Positions 44,198-52,812 of a stretch of 64,000 bases of DNA are shown piece by piece. The notes below the pieces were generated by a model. The model saw only the letters and a list, made by a program, of their open reading frames with translations, did not search any database and had not been told where the DNA came from. Position 1 is the first letter of the stretch; each line of letters begins with the position of its first letter. Origin of the DNA: an uncultured Anaerolineales bacterium (lineage in GTDB: Bacteria > Chloroflexota > Anaerolineae > Aggregatilineales > Aggregatilineaceae). Made by a program: the position numbers and the translations under genes. The stretch spans positions 1 to 64,000 of the forward strand of contig CAKZOB010000089.1 of NCBI GenBank assembly GCA_937135955.1, read 5' to 3'.

Positions 44198-45583
44198 TCA
44201 CGGCAAACGCTCTGGCGTCGGCGTGGCGACAGTCGGCGTGGGCGTGATGTAAGGCGCGATGGCCGTCGCCGTCAGCGCGGCAGACTGTGTCTGCGTGGCG
44301 TAGATGGCCTGCGCCGTGCCGACCATGTCGGCGGGTTGCTCACTGACCTGCACCCCATACATCACCGGGCGCACCACGTTGAACCACGTCTGGCCGGGTT
44401 TGAGGTGCATCGGCGTCTGCCCGTCGGGGAAGAGCAGCCACAGGCCGGGCTTGCCCTGCGCGTGCGCCCAGATGCCCTGGTACCACAGCCCATCGCGGAA
44501 GAGCCAGGCTGTGCCGCGTCCCCATAGCACCGTTTCGATCACTACGCCGCTCACTTCGCTATCCAGGATGTCGGGCCGGTCAATGTGCTCGGCTTCCAGG
44601 ATCACCACGTTGTCCGCTGCCAATTGCTTGCCGGTGACGGCATCCACGTGCGGCAGGCCATTGTTCCAGCGGTAGTAGCGCCCGTCGGCGGGGTTGTATT
44701 GCCAGCGCGTGTCCTGGCGCGGACTCCAGTAGTCAATGAAGATGTCCAGGGCGGGTTTGCCGCCGGGGTCGGGTTCGTAGGAGAAAGCGAAGCCGCGCAC
44801 CTGAATCGGGTCGTTGACCTGGCGCTGCTCGGCGACTTCCCACATCTGGAAGGTGTTGCCGAACAGGGTGTGCTCGAAGGCTTTGCCCTCTTCCGGGTAG
44901 CGGCAAAAGGGCGGGCAGTTGACGCCCATCTGCGGCGTGAGGGCGCGCCATTTCCAATCCGAATCCAGGATGTAGTGGTAAATCCAGTCGTTCGCGCCGC
45001 TGTAGGCCAGCAGCGCCTGGAACATTTCGACCAGTTCCAGGTCCAGCAGGCGTGCGCTGCGGATGCTGCCCACCTTCTCCGCGCCCTGGCTGCGGTAGAT
45101 GGCGGCGAAGCGCGTCACCGCCCCCTCGACCTCGTACTCGAAGACAATATCCGCTTTATCCAGGCCGCTCTGGGGACGCACAACCTCCGGGAAGTTGGAG
45201 ACCTTGACGATCAGGTTGCGCCGGTTGCGGGCCTCTTCGCTGGGGTAGGGCAGACCTGTGAGCGGGTTGAAGTTGTCCGGATACTCGCTGGGGCCGACGA
45301 CCGTCGCCGTGGGGCTGGGCGAAGGCGTATAGGTGGGGGTATCCGTCGGCGTGGGCGAAGGCGAGGCCGTGGGGGTGGCCGTTGCGGTGAAAGTCGGGCG
45401 TGGCGTGTTGGTCGGCAGGGGCGTGGCCGTTGCCGTCGGGCTGGGGCGCGGCGTGTTGGTGGGCGGGAGCGTTGGCGCGCCCTGCCCCGCCGCCGGACGT
45501 GGCGCGGTCAGCATTGCGCCGAGCAACGCCAGCCCTGCGATCAGCATCAGCGATACAGCCGAAAACACTACACGTCGCTTCAT
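44198..45583 (-). CDS. DUF3048 domain-containing exported protein
   Basis: A 461-residue protein. An N-terminal signal or anchor (AVSLMLIAGLALLGAMLTAP) is followed by a Thr/Pro linker (about 35-95, repeated TPRPSPTATATPLPTN units). The DUF3048 region follows: NPLTGLPYPSEEARNRRNLIVKVSN, RPQSGLDKADIVFEYEVEG, TRFAAIYRSQGAEKVGSIRSARL, and later WLFRDGLWYQGIWAHA and LKPGQTWFNVV. The family (Bacillus YerB) is extracellular and of unclear role. A Thr/Pro tail ends the protein. The ribosome site is weak. Confidence 0.88.
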   Translation of the reverse strand: MKRRVVFSAVSLMLIAGLALLGAMLTAPRPAAGQGAPTLPPTNTPRPSPTATATPLPTNTPRPTFTATATPTASPSPTPTDTPTYTPSPSPTATVVGPSEYPDNFNPLTGLPYPSEEARNRRNLIVKVSNFPEVVRPQSGLDKADIVFEYEVEGAVTRFAAIYRSQGAEKVGSIRSARLLDLELVEMFQALLAYSGANDWIYHYILDSDWKWRALTPQMGVNCPPFCRYPEEGKAFEHTLFGNTFQMWEVAEQRQVNDPIQVRGFAFSYEPDPGGKPALDIFIDYWSPRQDTRWQYNPADGRYYRWNNGLPHVDAVTGKQLAADNVVILEAEHIDRPDILDSEVSGVVIETVLWGRGTAWLFRDGLWYQGIWAHAQGKPGLWLLFPDGQTPMHLKPGQTWFNVVRPVMYGVQVSEQPADMVGTAQAIYATQTQSAALTATAIAPYITPTPTVATPTPERLP

Positions 45584-45835
45584 ACACTCTGCCGCTTTCT
45601 CAATGCCGCCAACACGACCGCCCAGTATACCCCTGCCAGGGCGCGCTGCCTACCCCCGGATCGGGCGGGCGCTGGGCGCTTGTCCTACGCGGCTGATACT
45701 CCTACGTTCATGATTCTCTAAGAAGAATTTCGTTTTTACCTCATCTTTAGTGCTTATTCTCTAAGACAATCACCTGGATAGGCCCGTGGAGCATACGGGG
45801 CTACAACACTCAACTGACTGGGAGGAAGGTTCAAC

Positions 45836-46738
45836 ATGCGCAAGGTTACTTTGTTCGTGCTTGTTCTGGCTCTGGTAGCGGCGCTTGCGCTCCCTGCGCA
45901 GCGCGACGCCCGCGCGCAGGGCAACTCAATCGTGGACATCGCTGTTGCCGATGGCCGCTTCACCACGCTGGTCGCTGCCGTGCAGGCGGCTGGTCTGGCC
46001 GACACCCTGGCGACAGGTGGCCCGTTCACCGTCTTCGCCCCCACGGATCAGGCGTTCGCCAACGTGCTCAACCTGCTGGGCATCTCCGCCGCCGATCTGC
46101 TGGCTGACAAAGCTCTGCTGACCGACATCCTGCTCTATCATGTCGTGGCCGGCGCGGTGACCTCTGATCAGGTGGTGAACCTGACCTCGGCTGAGACGCT
46201 CCAGGGATCGTCCATTCGTATTGGCGCTGGCCCGACGGGTGTGCAACTCAACGGCTCTTCCAACGTGATCATCGCCGACATCATCGCCAGCAACGGGGTC
46301 ATTCACGTCATTGATAACGTGCTCTTCCCGCCCAAGAGCATCCTGGGCCTGGCCGCCGAGAATAACCTGACCATCTTCAAGGCCGCTCTGGATGCCGCTG
46401 GCCTGACGGCGGCGCTGTTCGGCGGCCCCTACACGGTGCTGGCCCCGACCAACGATGCTTTCGTGGCCGCCCTCAACGCGCTGGGCCTGACGGCTGAGGA
46501 ACTCTTCGCCAACACGGAACTGCTGCGCAGCGTGTTGCTGTATCATGTCATCCCTGGCGCGTATACCTCCGACGTGGTGGTGACGCTCAGCTCGGCCCCG
46601 ACGCTGAACGGCGCGCGCATCAGCATCAGCGGCACCACTTTCAACGGTGGACAGGCCAGCGTCTACCTGCCTGACCTGGTCGGCTCCAACGGTGTGCTGC
46701 ACATCATTGACGGCGTGCTGCTGCCGCCCAGCAACTGA
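45836..46738 (+). CDS. Fasciclin (FAS1) domain secreted protein
   Basis: A 300-residue protein. Signal peptide LFVLVLALVAALALPAQRDARA is followed by two FAS1 domains: IVDIAVADGRFTTLVAAVQA to GVIHVIDNVLFPP (about 30-165), and ILGLAAENNLTIFKAALDAA to GVLHIIDGVLLPP (about 166-299). Each carries the FAPTDQAF or LAPTNDAF H1 motif and the YHVV(I) H2 motif. FAS1 proteins mediate adhesion at the cell surface. GGGAGGAAGG precedes the ATG by about six bases. It ends with a strong hairpin. Confidence 0.95.
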   Translation: MRKVTLFVLVLALVAALALPAQRDARAQGNSIVDIAVADGRFTTLVAAVQAAGLADTLATGGPFTVFAPTDQAFANVLNLLGISAADLLADKALLTDILLYHVVAGAVTSDQVVNLTSAETLQGSSIRIGAGPTGVQLNGSSNVIIADIIASNGVIHVIDNVLFPPKSILGLAAENNLTIFKAALDAAGLTAALFGGPYTVLAPTNDAFVAALNALGLTAEELFANTELLRSVLLYHVIPGAYTSDVVVTLSSAPTLNGARISISGTTFNGGQASVYLPDLVGSNGVLHIIDGVLLPPSN

Positions 46739-46768
46739 CAGCAAACAGTTCCCCGCTCATGAGCGTCT

Positions 46769-46796
46769 GGAGGTTGGGTCACGCGGCCCAACCTCC
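46769..46796 (+). terminator. Terminator after fasciclin gene
   Basis: A 10-bp stem GGAGGTTGGG/CCCAACCTCC with loop TCACGCGG, then GCTTTGTG. The T-run is short. Confidence 0.65.
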
Positions 46797-46866
46797 GCTT
46801 TGTGTTGAAGATCAGCCCCGACTGTCAGGTTTACCTCACCCCAGAAGCCCCTCTCCATGCATGTAT

Positions 46867-47005
46867 CTTATCATTACCCACATCTTGAGCCGATGGCCCT
46901 CAATCCCCGGCCCCTTCTCCCGCGCTGCGGGCGAAGGAAAGCACTCGCGCGAGAGACAATAAGTCCCCTCGCCCCGCGACGCGGTCGCGAGGGAGAGGGG
47001 AGACT
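46867..47005 (+). repeat. Repeat B, copy 5
   Basis: Starts CATTACCCACATCTTGAGCC as copy 3 does. It continues with CTTCTCCCGCGCTGCGGGCG, a CTCGCGCGAGAG hairpin and CCCCGCGACGCGGTCGCGAG. A partial repeat A end (TTTACCTCACCCC) lies just before it near 46829. The gap 46739-47197 also holds a TATAAT at 47127-47132, the likely glgA -10; its -35 is poor. Confidence 0.7.
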
Positions 47006-47197
47006 TGTGGGTCATGCATAGCTCTCGGCCTCTTTCTGCGACCTGTGCGCTCTGTGGCGACCCCTGCGCCCCGGCCCAGGCACCCCCGACGCGCACTCCG
47101 TTTTCTCGCCCTCAGCCAAAGCTGGTTATAATGCGGGCTGGACGAAGCAGCAGACCGCGGAGCGGTCACGCGGCGGAACGGCAAGGAGAGATGGGCC

Positions 47198-48712
47198 ATG
47201 CGTGTGCTATTCGTGGCGGCGGAGATGGCCCCCTTCGCCAAAACAGGGGGGTTGGGCGACGTGGTCGGCAGCCTGCCGCGCGCCTTGCGGCAGCGGGGCG
47301 TCGACGCGCGGGTCGTGTTGCCGCTTTACGGGCCGGTGAAGGGGCGCTTCGGCGACCGGCTGACCTACCGCTTTCACTTCCAGTTTCACCGCCCGCCGGG
47401 CATCGCCGACATCTACATTCACAGCACCGAGCAGGACGGCATCCCCGTCTATTTCCTGGAAAGCTGGCCCTTCTTCAGCGGAGGTGATTACGTCTACACC
47501 GATCTGAATTGGGATCGCAAGCGTTTTGTCTTCTTCAGCCAGGCAGCGATGGCGCTGGCCTGGGAACTGGGACAGGGGCGCGACGGCGCGGCCTGGTTCC
47601 CGGACGTGCTGCATGTGCACGACTGGCACACCGCGCTGATCCCCTTCCTGCTGCACGAGTCGCGCGGTGCGCCCGGCTGGGACAGCGTAGCGAGCGTGCT
47701 GACCATTCACAACATGGGCTACCAGGGCTGGGACGCGGGCGGCTATCTGTGGGAAGCGGGCGTGCCCCCGCGCCATCACCCGCACCTGGTCTACCAGGGC
47801 AAAACTGACAATCTGCTGGGGATCGGCATCGCCTATGCGCACAAGCTCAACACGGTCAGCCCGCGGCACGCCGTCGAATTGCACTACCCGCGCTTCGGCG
47901 AAGGGCTAGAAGGGTTGATCTGGGTGCGCGACGCCGATTTCACGGGCATCCTCAACGGCCTGGATATAGAGCGCATCAATCCGGTGACCGACCCTGCGCT
48001 GCCGTATCCCTTCGATGCGGACAGCTTCCGGACGGTGCGCCCCAGGAACAAAGCCGCACTACAGGCAGAATTGGGCCTGCCTCAGCAGCCCGACGTGCCA
48101 CTGATCGGCATCATCAGCCGGCTGGTGGAGCAGAAGGGCATGGACTTCGCCATACCGGGCGTGCGCCGTCTGCTGGCCGAGACCGATGCCCAACTGGTGA
48201 TCATCGGCACGGGCAAAGCCGAGATCGAGCAAGAGGTGCGCCGCCTGGAATGGGATTTCGGCTGGAAGACGCGCGCCATCATCGGCTATCTGCCCGATCT
48301 GGCGCAGCGCGTCTATGCTGGGGCCGACCTGGTGCTGGTGCCCAGCCGCTACGAACCCTGCGGCCTGACGCAAATGCTCGCCATGCGCTACGGCGCGCTG
48401 CCCGTAGTGCGCGAGACGGGCGGCCTGGCCGACACGGTGGAGAATTACGATAACGGCCCGGCAGATCGCGGCACGGGCTTCGTCTTTCTCTTCGAGGAGC
48501 CGGACGCCGTGCGCCTGACCCTGCACTGGGCCATAGACACGTACCGGCGACGCCGCGCCGCCTTCGAACGGATGCAAGAGCGCGCCATGCGCCTCGACCT
48601 GAGCTGGGAGCGCCCGGTGCAACAGTATATAGCGCTCTATGAGGGGGCGCTTGCAGCAGCGCGGCAGGTTACCCCTACCCTGTCCGAGATCGGGCGCGGT
48701 TGGCCCAGGTGA
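47198..48712 (+). CDS. glgA: Glycogen synthase (ADP-glucose type, GT5)
   Basis: A 504-residue GT-B glycosyltransferase that adds glucose from ADP-glucose to glycogen. The N-terminal KTGGLGDVVGSLPRAL (about 15-30) is the substrate-binding motif. DVLHVHDWHTALIPFL and TIHNMGYQG follow. The C-terminal domain has IGIISRLVEQKGMDF and SRYEPCGLTQMLAMRYG, the catalytic Glu region near 386. Full length for the family. It has its own -10 and lies alone on the plus strand, convergent with the R3H ATPase gene. No other glg gene is in the window. Confidence 0.94.
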   Translation: MRVLFVAAEMAPFAKTGGLGDVVGSLPRALRQRGVDARVVLPLYGPVKGRFGDRLTYRFHFQFHRPPGIADIYIHSTEQDGIPVYFLESWPFFSGGDYVYTDLNWDRKRFVFFSQAAMALAWELGQGRDGAAWFPDVLHVHDWHTALIPFLLHESRGAPGWDSVASVLTIHNMGYQGWDAGGYLWEAGVPPRHHPHLVYQGKTDNLLGIGIAYAHKLNTVSPRHAVELHYPRFGEGLEGLIWVRDADFTGILNGLDIERINPVTDPALPYPFDADSFRTVRPRNKAALQAELGLPQQPDVPLIGIISRLVEQKGMDFAIPGVRRLLAETDAQLVIIGTGKAEIEQEVRRLEWDFGWKTRAIIGYLPDLAQRVYAGADLVLVPSRYEPCGLTQMLAMRYGALPVVRETGGLADTVENYDNGPADRGTGFVFLFEEPDAVRLTLHWAIDTYRRRRAAFERMQERAMRLDLSWERPVQQYIALYEGALAAARQVTPTLSEIGRGWPR

Positions 48713-48728
48713 TAGGCGCGCGGGACAA

Positions 48729-48763
48729 CAAAATCCCCCCGACTCACGAGGAAAGTCGAGGGG
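48729..48763 (-). terminator. Terminator for R3H ATPase operon, shared with glgA end
   Basis: AGTCGAGGGG/CCCCCCGACT stem of nine to ten pairs around CACGAGGAA. On the minus strand it is followed by ATTTTGTTG, a T-rich tail. It may also help end glgA. Confidence 0.7.
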
Positions 48764-48804
48764 ACGGCTGAACGACAGGACTGCGACAGGCTGTTGCTGA
48801 GAGC

Positions 48805-50442
48805 CTACGAGCGCGCCGGCTCATCGCGGAAGATGCGCACGCGGCGATTCGGCTCGGTGCCGTAGCTGTGCGAGACCAGGTTTGCAGCACGCGCCATGTC
48901 GTGCTGTTTGCGGCGGATGTAGCCGTCCTGCGGCGACAAGTCTACCGAACGTTCCCCGCTGCGCACGCGGCGAATGGCCTCCTCCGTCTCGCGAATGGCC
49001 GCCGTCAGCGGATCATCATCTTGCGGCGAGTCGTGATACAGGTCGAAGATATCCACCAGGAAGTCTTCAACCTGCGTGGCCGTGTTGGCGCGCAACACGT
49101 AGATCGAAACGCCCATCCGCTCGGCGTCCACGATCAGGCGCGGGCGACGGCGATAGTAGGTCTTGAGCGTGACCAGCGCCTGCGCGGATTCGAGATCGTC
49201 CACGATTTCTACTGGCACGTGCAGCTGCCGCGCCACGTCCAGCAGGCGATTGCGCGCCAGACCATAGGGGAAGACGTGCAGCGTGGGCAGACCGCGCCCT
49301 TCCCTGCGCGCCGGCTCGAATGGCTCGGCGCGGCTGTAGCCATAGTCCGGCTCAGCCGTTCGCGCGGGAGCCATCTCGCGCCGCCCGGCCTGACGCCGCC
49401 CGCCATTGCGCCCCCCGTTGCGCTCGCCAAAGGCCAGTTCTGGGCGGGCCGTCTCGATGGTGATCGTGCCGTCGGGGTTGCGCTGCCGGATTTCGACCGG
49501 CAACGGACGCCCGCGCAGCTTGGCATCTACTGCCGCGGCCACGTCATCCAGCACTACCAGCCGGTGCCGGGTCTGAATTTCCACCAGCACGTTGAAGGTG
49601 GGCGGCGCGCGACGTTCCAGCACGGTCTTCTGCGTGCCACGCCGCCGCGCTTCTTCGTCGGAGAGCGTGACCGACTCGATCCCGCCGACCAGGTCGGAGA
49701 GCGTGGGGTTGAGCAGCAGATTGTCGAGGGTGTTGCCATGCGCCGTGCCGATCAGTTGTACGCCGCGCTCGGCGATAGTGCGGGCCGCTGCCGCTTCCAA
49801 CTCGCGCCCGATCTCGTCAATGACGATCGTCTCCGGATTGTGATTCTCGACCGCTTCGATCATCACCTCGTGCTGCAACACCGGCGTCGGCACCTGCATC
49901 CGACGGGCGCGCCCCACCGCCGGGTGCGGCACGTCGCCGTCGCCGCCGATCTCGTTCGACGTGTCCACGATCACCACGCGGCGCGTTTCGGCCAGCACGC
50001 GGGCGGCTTCGCGCAACAGCGTCGTCTTGCCCACGCCGGGCGGCCCCAGCAACAGCACATTGTTGCCCGACTCGATGATGTCGGCCAGGATGTCAATCGT
50101 GCCGTAGACGGCGCGCCCCACGCGGCAGGTGAGGCCGACGATGTGCCCACGCCGGTTGCGAATGGCGCTGATGCGGTGCAAGGTGCGCTCGATCCCCGCG
50201 CGATTGTCCTCGTCGAATTCGCCCACCCGCTCGGTGACATAGGCGATCATCTCGGCGGTGACCTCGCGCGAGTCCAGCACCACTTCCCCGTCGGTGAAAC
50301 GGGCGGTGGGCACGCGCCCCAGGTCGAGGATCACTTCCAGCAGTTCGTCCTCGTCGCGCCCCAGGGCGTTCAGCTTTTCCACCAGATGCGGTGGCAAGAC
50401 CGCTTTCAGTTTGTCCAGATCATCCGTGATTCGACGTTCCAT
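48805..50442 (-). CDS. R3H domain-containing AAA ATPase (SpoIIIAA/Ycf45-like)
   Basis: A 545-residue protein. The N-terminal region resembles the stage III sporulation AA ATPase: NRRGHIVGLTCRVGRAVYG, then Walker A LLLGPPGVGKTTLLRE (about 130-145), DTSNEIGGDGD, Walker B ETIVIDEIG (about 205) and GVQLIGTAHGNTLDNLL. A low-complexity Arg/Gly linker (about 337-355) leads to a C-terminal part with LPTLHVFPYGLARNRLLD. An R3H-type end follows (about 480-540, ARAANLVSHSYG), which binds single-stranded nucleic acid. The role is unsettled; homologues occur in cyanobacteria and plastids. It starts six bases after the GNAT gene in one operon. Confidence 0.88.
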   Translation of the reverse strand: MERRITDDLDKLKAVLPPHLVEKLNALGRDEDELLEVILDLGRVPTARFTDGEVVLDSREVTAEMIAYVTERVGEFDEDNRAGIERTLHRISAIRNRRGHIVGLTCRVGRAVYGTIDILADIIESGNNVLLLGPPGVGKTTLLREAARVLAETRRVVIVDTSNEIGGDGDVPHPAVGRARRMQVPTPVLQHEVMIEAVENHNPETIVIDEIGRELEAAAARTIAERGVQLIGTAHGNTLDNLLLNPTLSDLVGGIESVTLSDEEARRRGTQKTVLERRAPPTFNVLVEIQTRHRLVVLDDVAAAVDAKLRGRPLPVEIRQRNPDGTITIETARPELAFGERNGGRNGGRRQAGRREMAPARTAEPDYGYSRAEPFEPARREGRGLPTLHVFPYGLARNRLLDVARQLHVPVEIVDDLESAQALVTLKTYYRRRPRLIVDAERMGVSIYVLRANTATQVEDFLVDIFDLYHDSPQDDDPLTAAIRETEEAIRRVRSGERSVDLSPQDGYIRRKQHDMARAANLVSHSYGTEPNRRVRIFRDEPARS

Positions 50443-50448
50443 ATCTCT

Positions 50449-51462
50449 CTACTGATGATGACCGTTGGGCCACCAGGAGGCCCGCCGGTTCAGACGATGC
50501 TTGGGCCAGCGCGCGAGTTTGCGCACGGTGATCGGCCCGTCGGCGATGGGAGGCCGCAGCCGCCCCGATTCCAGGCCAGGCACAGGGGCCAGTTCCATGC
50601 GTTCCAGGCGAGGCGCGGTGTGCTTGACCATCAGCGCGTGCTCGGCGCACGCCGCAAAGCCGACCCGTTCCAGCACGCCGCGCAACCAGTCCTGATAGGC
50701 TCGCGCGTACAGATACACCGGCACTTCGGCAGTCCGCGGCAGGTGCGCCAGCGCTGCCAGGACTACCTCGGCAGCCTGATCGTAGACTTCCGGGTGGAAG
50801 TACGGCTTGATCACCACGCCGTTCTTACCCTCGACGACTTCCAGATACCCCGCGATCTGCCCGTCGCGCTCGTAGATCAGGCCGCTCTGCTCGGCTTCCG
50901 GCCACGGCTCGGCCTGCTGCAACAGGCGCGGAACGGTGTTGGCATAGAGCAGGCTGACGGCTGCCGCGTCGCGCTCGGTCTCGGCGCGCACCAGAGCGGG
51001 GTCGGCGTCCGCGCGATCGGGATCGCGGCGCAGGATGGCCTGCCGCGAATAGACAGCGAAACCCGTCTGCCGGAAGGCGACGAAGGCCGCGTGTCCCTCT
51101 GGCACTTCCGCGCTGACCAGCAACGCTCCGCGCCTGCCCGCTTCGGCAACCAGCGTATCAATGATCGCCAGCCAATAGGGCAGATGGGCGGGTTGCGGCT
51201 CTGGAGCCAGGAAAGTGAGCTGCGCGACGGCGCGCCCGGCCCGCTGCCGGAACTGCCCCACAAAGCCGCCCTCGCCATTGCGGATGACAACCGTTGGCGC
51301 GCCCAGGTCGGTCAGAGGCAGGGCAGAGAGTAACGCTCCCTCCATCCCCGGCAGACCACGGGCCAGGGTCTGCGTTATGTCGAGCGGCAGGCGCTGCGCG
51401 ATGAGTCGCCGCACCAGCGCCAGGTCGAGCGGCGTAATGGGCCGCGCCTCACAATCGGGCAT
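50449..51462 (-). CDS. GNAT-like acetyltransferase
   Basis: A 337-residue protein with two GNAT-like halves. LARGLPGMEGALLSALPL and VAEAGRRGALLVSAEVPEGHAAFVAFRQTGFAV form the N-terminal half. The second half, from about 155, has LIYERDGQIAGYLEVVEGKNGVVIKPYFHPEV and a helix before WLRGVLERVGFAACAEHAL. The acetyl-CoA loop is poorly conserved, so activity is uncertain. The basic tail KHRLNRRASWWPNGHHQ may bind nucleic acid. It is the first gene of an operon with the R3H ATPase, behind a good promoter. Confidence 0.68.
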   Translation of the reverse strand: MPDCEARPITPLDLALVRRLIAQRLPLDITQTLARGLPGMEGALLSALPLTDLGAPTVVIRNGEGGFVGQFRQRAGRAVAQLTFLAPEPQPAHLPYWLAIIDTLVAEAGRRGALLVSAEVPEGHAAFVAFRQTGFAVYSRQAILRRDPDRADADPALVRAETERDAAAVSLLYANTVPRLLQQAEPWPEAEQSGLIYERDGQIAGYLEVVEGKNGVVIKPYFHPEVYDQAAEVVLAALAHLPRTAEVPVYLYARAYQDWLRGVLERVGFAACAEHALMVKHTAPRLERMELAPVPGLESGRLRPPIADGPITVRKLARWPKHRLNRRASWWPNGHHQ

Positions 51463-51610
51463 CTGTCGGTCTCTTCATGCGTGTCAAACCACGCGCGTGA
51501 GCCATCCCGCGCATGACCTTCTGGGCGACCGGTTGCCAGGACACCGTGCCGGAAAGAATCGCAAGAGCCGCAGGGAGGACAATGCCGAAGCGTGGTTTCA
51601 TCCTACGTAC

Positions 51611-51639
51611 ATTTTAGTGCAGGTTGCCCGGCGTGACAA
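51611..51639 (-). promoter_or_regulatory. Promoter of GNAT-R3H ATPase operon
   Basis: TTGTCA, a 17-bp spacer and TAAAAT on the minus strand. The leader to 51462 is about 140 nt. On the plus strand of the same gap (51463-51783), a TATAAT at 51738-51743 may serve the divergent gene; its -35 is weak. Confidence 0.6.
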
Positions 51640-51783
51640 TAGCGGTAACTTTAAAAGAGTGTTACAGAGGGGTGAAGAATGAAGGCTGACCTGGGCCTCA
51701 CTGAGTACCGTACTTTCTCCCCCGCTCGCTCTTACCCTATAATAGGGGCGTAGCGCAGCCCTGGAACCTGGGAGATACGCCCC

Positions 51784-52812
51784 ATGGACCCTGTGCAGGC
51801 CCTGGCCATTCTGTCGCTCGGCGCGTTCGTCACCGTGCTGGTGACGGCTCTCTTCTATGTCTTCACCGTGCGCCCGCGCCTGCTCGAACCTATCCCCCTG
51901 ACCAGCCTGGGCCTGCTCGACGAGGCGCTGCGCGACGAGTTGCTGGAACAGCGCGCACAGGTGCAGGCGCTTAACGAGGCGCTGCGTCAGCACGCCGCCC
52001 AACTGGAGGTGACAGCACGGGGTAGCGGCGAGGAGGTCTACGCCGGTCTGCGCGAGATGCTGGTCGCGCAGCGCGACGCCATAGACGCCCTGCAGACCCT
52101 GCTGATCGCCCAGGGGCAGCGGCTGGATGGTCAGGACGAACGCCTGGCGCGGCTGGAGAGCGTGATCACAGCGAGTCAGGCATCAACAGCCCTGGATGAA
52201 CGTCTGGCCCGCCTGGAAAGCCTGCTGACCGCCCACCTGACTCCCGCCCGCGCCGATGACACCTCACCGGTGAGCAGCCTGTTACAGCAGCAGGCCGAAC
52301 GCCTGTTGAGCCTCAGTCAGCGCCTTGACGAATGGGTGATAGGCCGCAGCCGCGATCACGCGCAACTCGCCGAGCACGCCCGCGTGCTGGCCGAGCTGGA
52401 TCGCGAAATGGCCGCGCACGCCAGCATCCTGCATCGCCTGGACGAACGCATCGGCGAGCACACCACCCTGTTGCTAACAGAGGCCGCTGAACGCCGCCAA
52501 CAGGCGTCCCTGCTCGACCGCGTCATCCGGCAGGTGAACCAACTGGTGCAGATGGTCGGGCAGCTTGGCGCGGTGCCCTTGCGCCCCGGCCAGGACCGCC
52601 TGACCGATATTCGCGGCATCGGCCCAGTCTACGCAGGACGGCTATACAAGGCGGGTATTCATACCTTCGCCCAACTGGCCGCCATGACGCCCGCGCAGGT
52701 CAAAGAACTGCTCGACGAACCCGCCTGGCGCTTGCGCTCGATTGATGTCGAAAGCTGGATTCGGCAGGCCGCCGAACGCGCCGCCGGTCAGAAAGACGAG
52801 GGCACGCCGTGA
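51784..52812 (+). CDS. Membrane-anchored coiled-coil protein with helix-hairpin-helix domain
   Basis: A 342-residue protein. One N-terminal helix (ALAILSLGAFVTVLVTALFYVF) is followed by a long Gln/Glu/Ala/Leu-rich coiled coil (about 45-270, including duplicated DERLARLESV/DERLARLESL units). The end is a helix-hairpin-helix-like domain, LTDIRGIGPVYAGRLYKAGI with FAQLAAMTPAQVKELL (about 285-325). Such DUF4332-like ends bind DNA or act as dimer units. It resembles RmuC-like topology without the nuclease. The stop overlaps the next start by four bases, so the two are translationally coupled. Confidence 0.7.
   Translation: MDPVQALAILSLGAFVTVLVTALFYVFTVRPRLLEPIPLTSLGLLDEALRDELLEQRAQVQALNEALRQHAAQLEVTARGSGEEVYAGLREMLVAQRDAIDALQTLLIAQGQRLDGQDERLARLESVITASQASTALDERLARLESLLTAHLTPARADDTSPVSSLLQQQAERLLSLSQRLDEWVIGRSRDHAQLAEHARVLAELDREMAAHASILHRLDERIGEHTTLLLTEAAERRQQASLLDRVIRQVNQLVQMVGQLGAVPLRPGQDRLTDIRGIGPVYAGRLYKAGIHTFAQLAAMTPAQVKELLDEPAWRLRSIDVESWIRQAAERAAGQKDEGTP

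Noticed and set aside
48868-51333. Plus-strand open frame of about 820 codons
   Set aside because: Spans two real minus-strand genes (R3H ATPase and GNAT). It crosses their boundary and has His/Gln/Arg-rich shadow composition.
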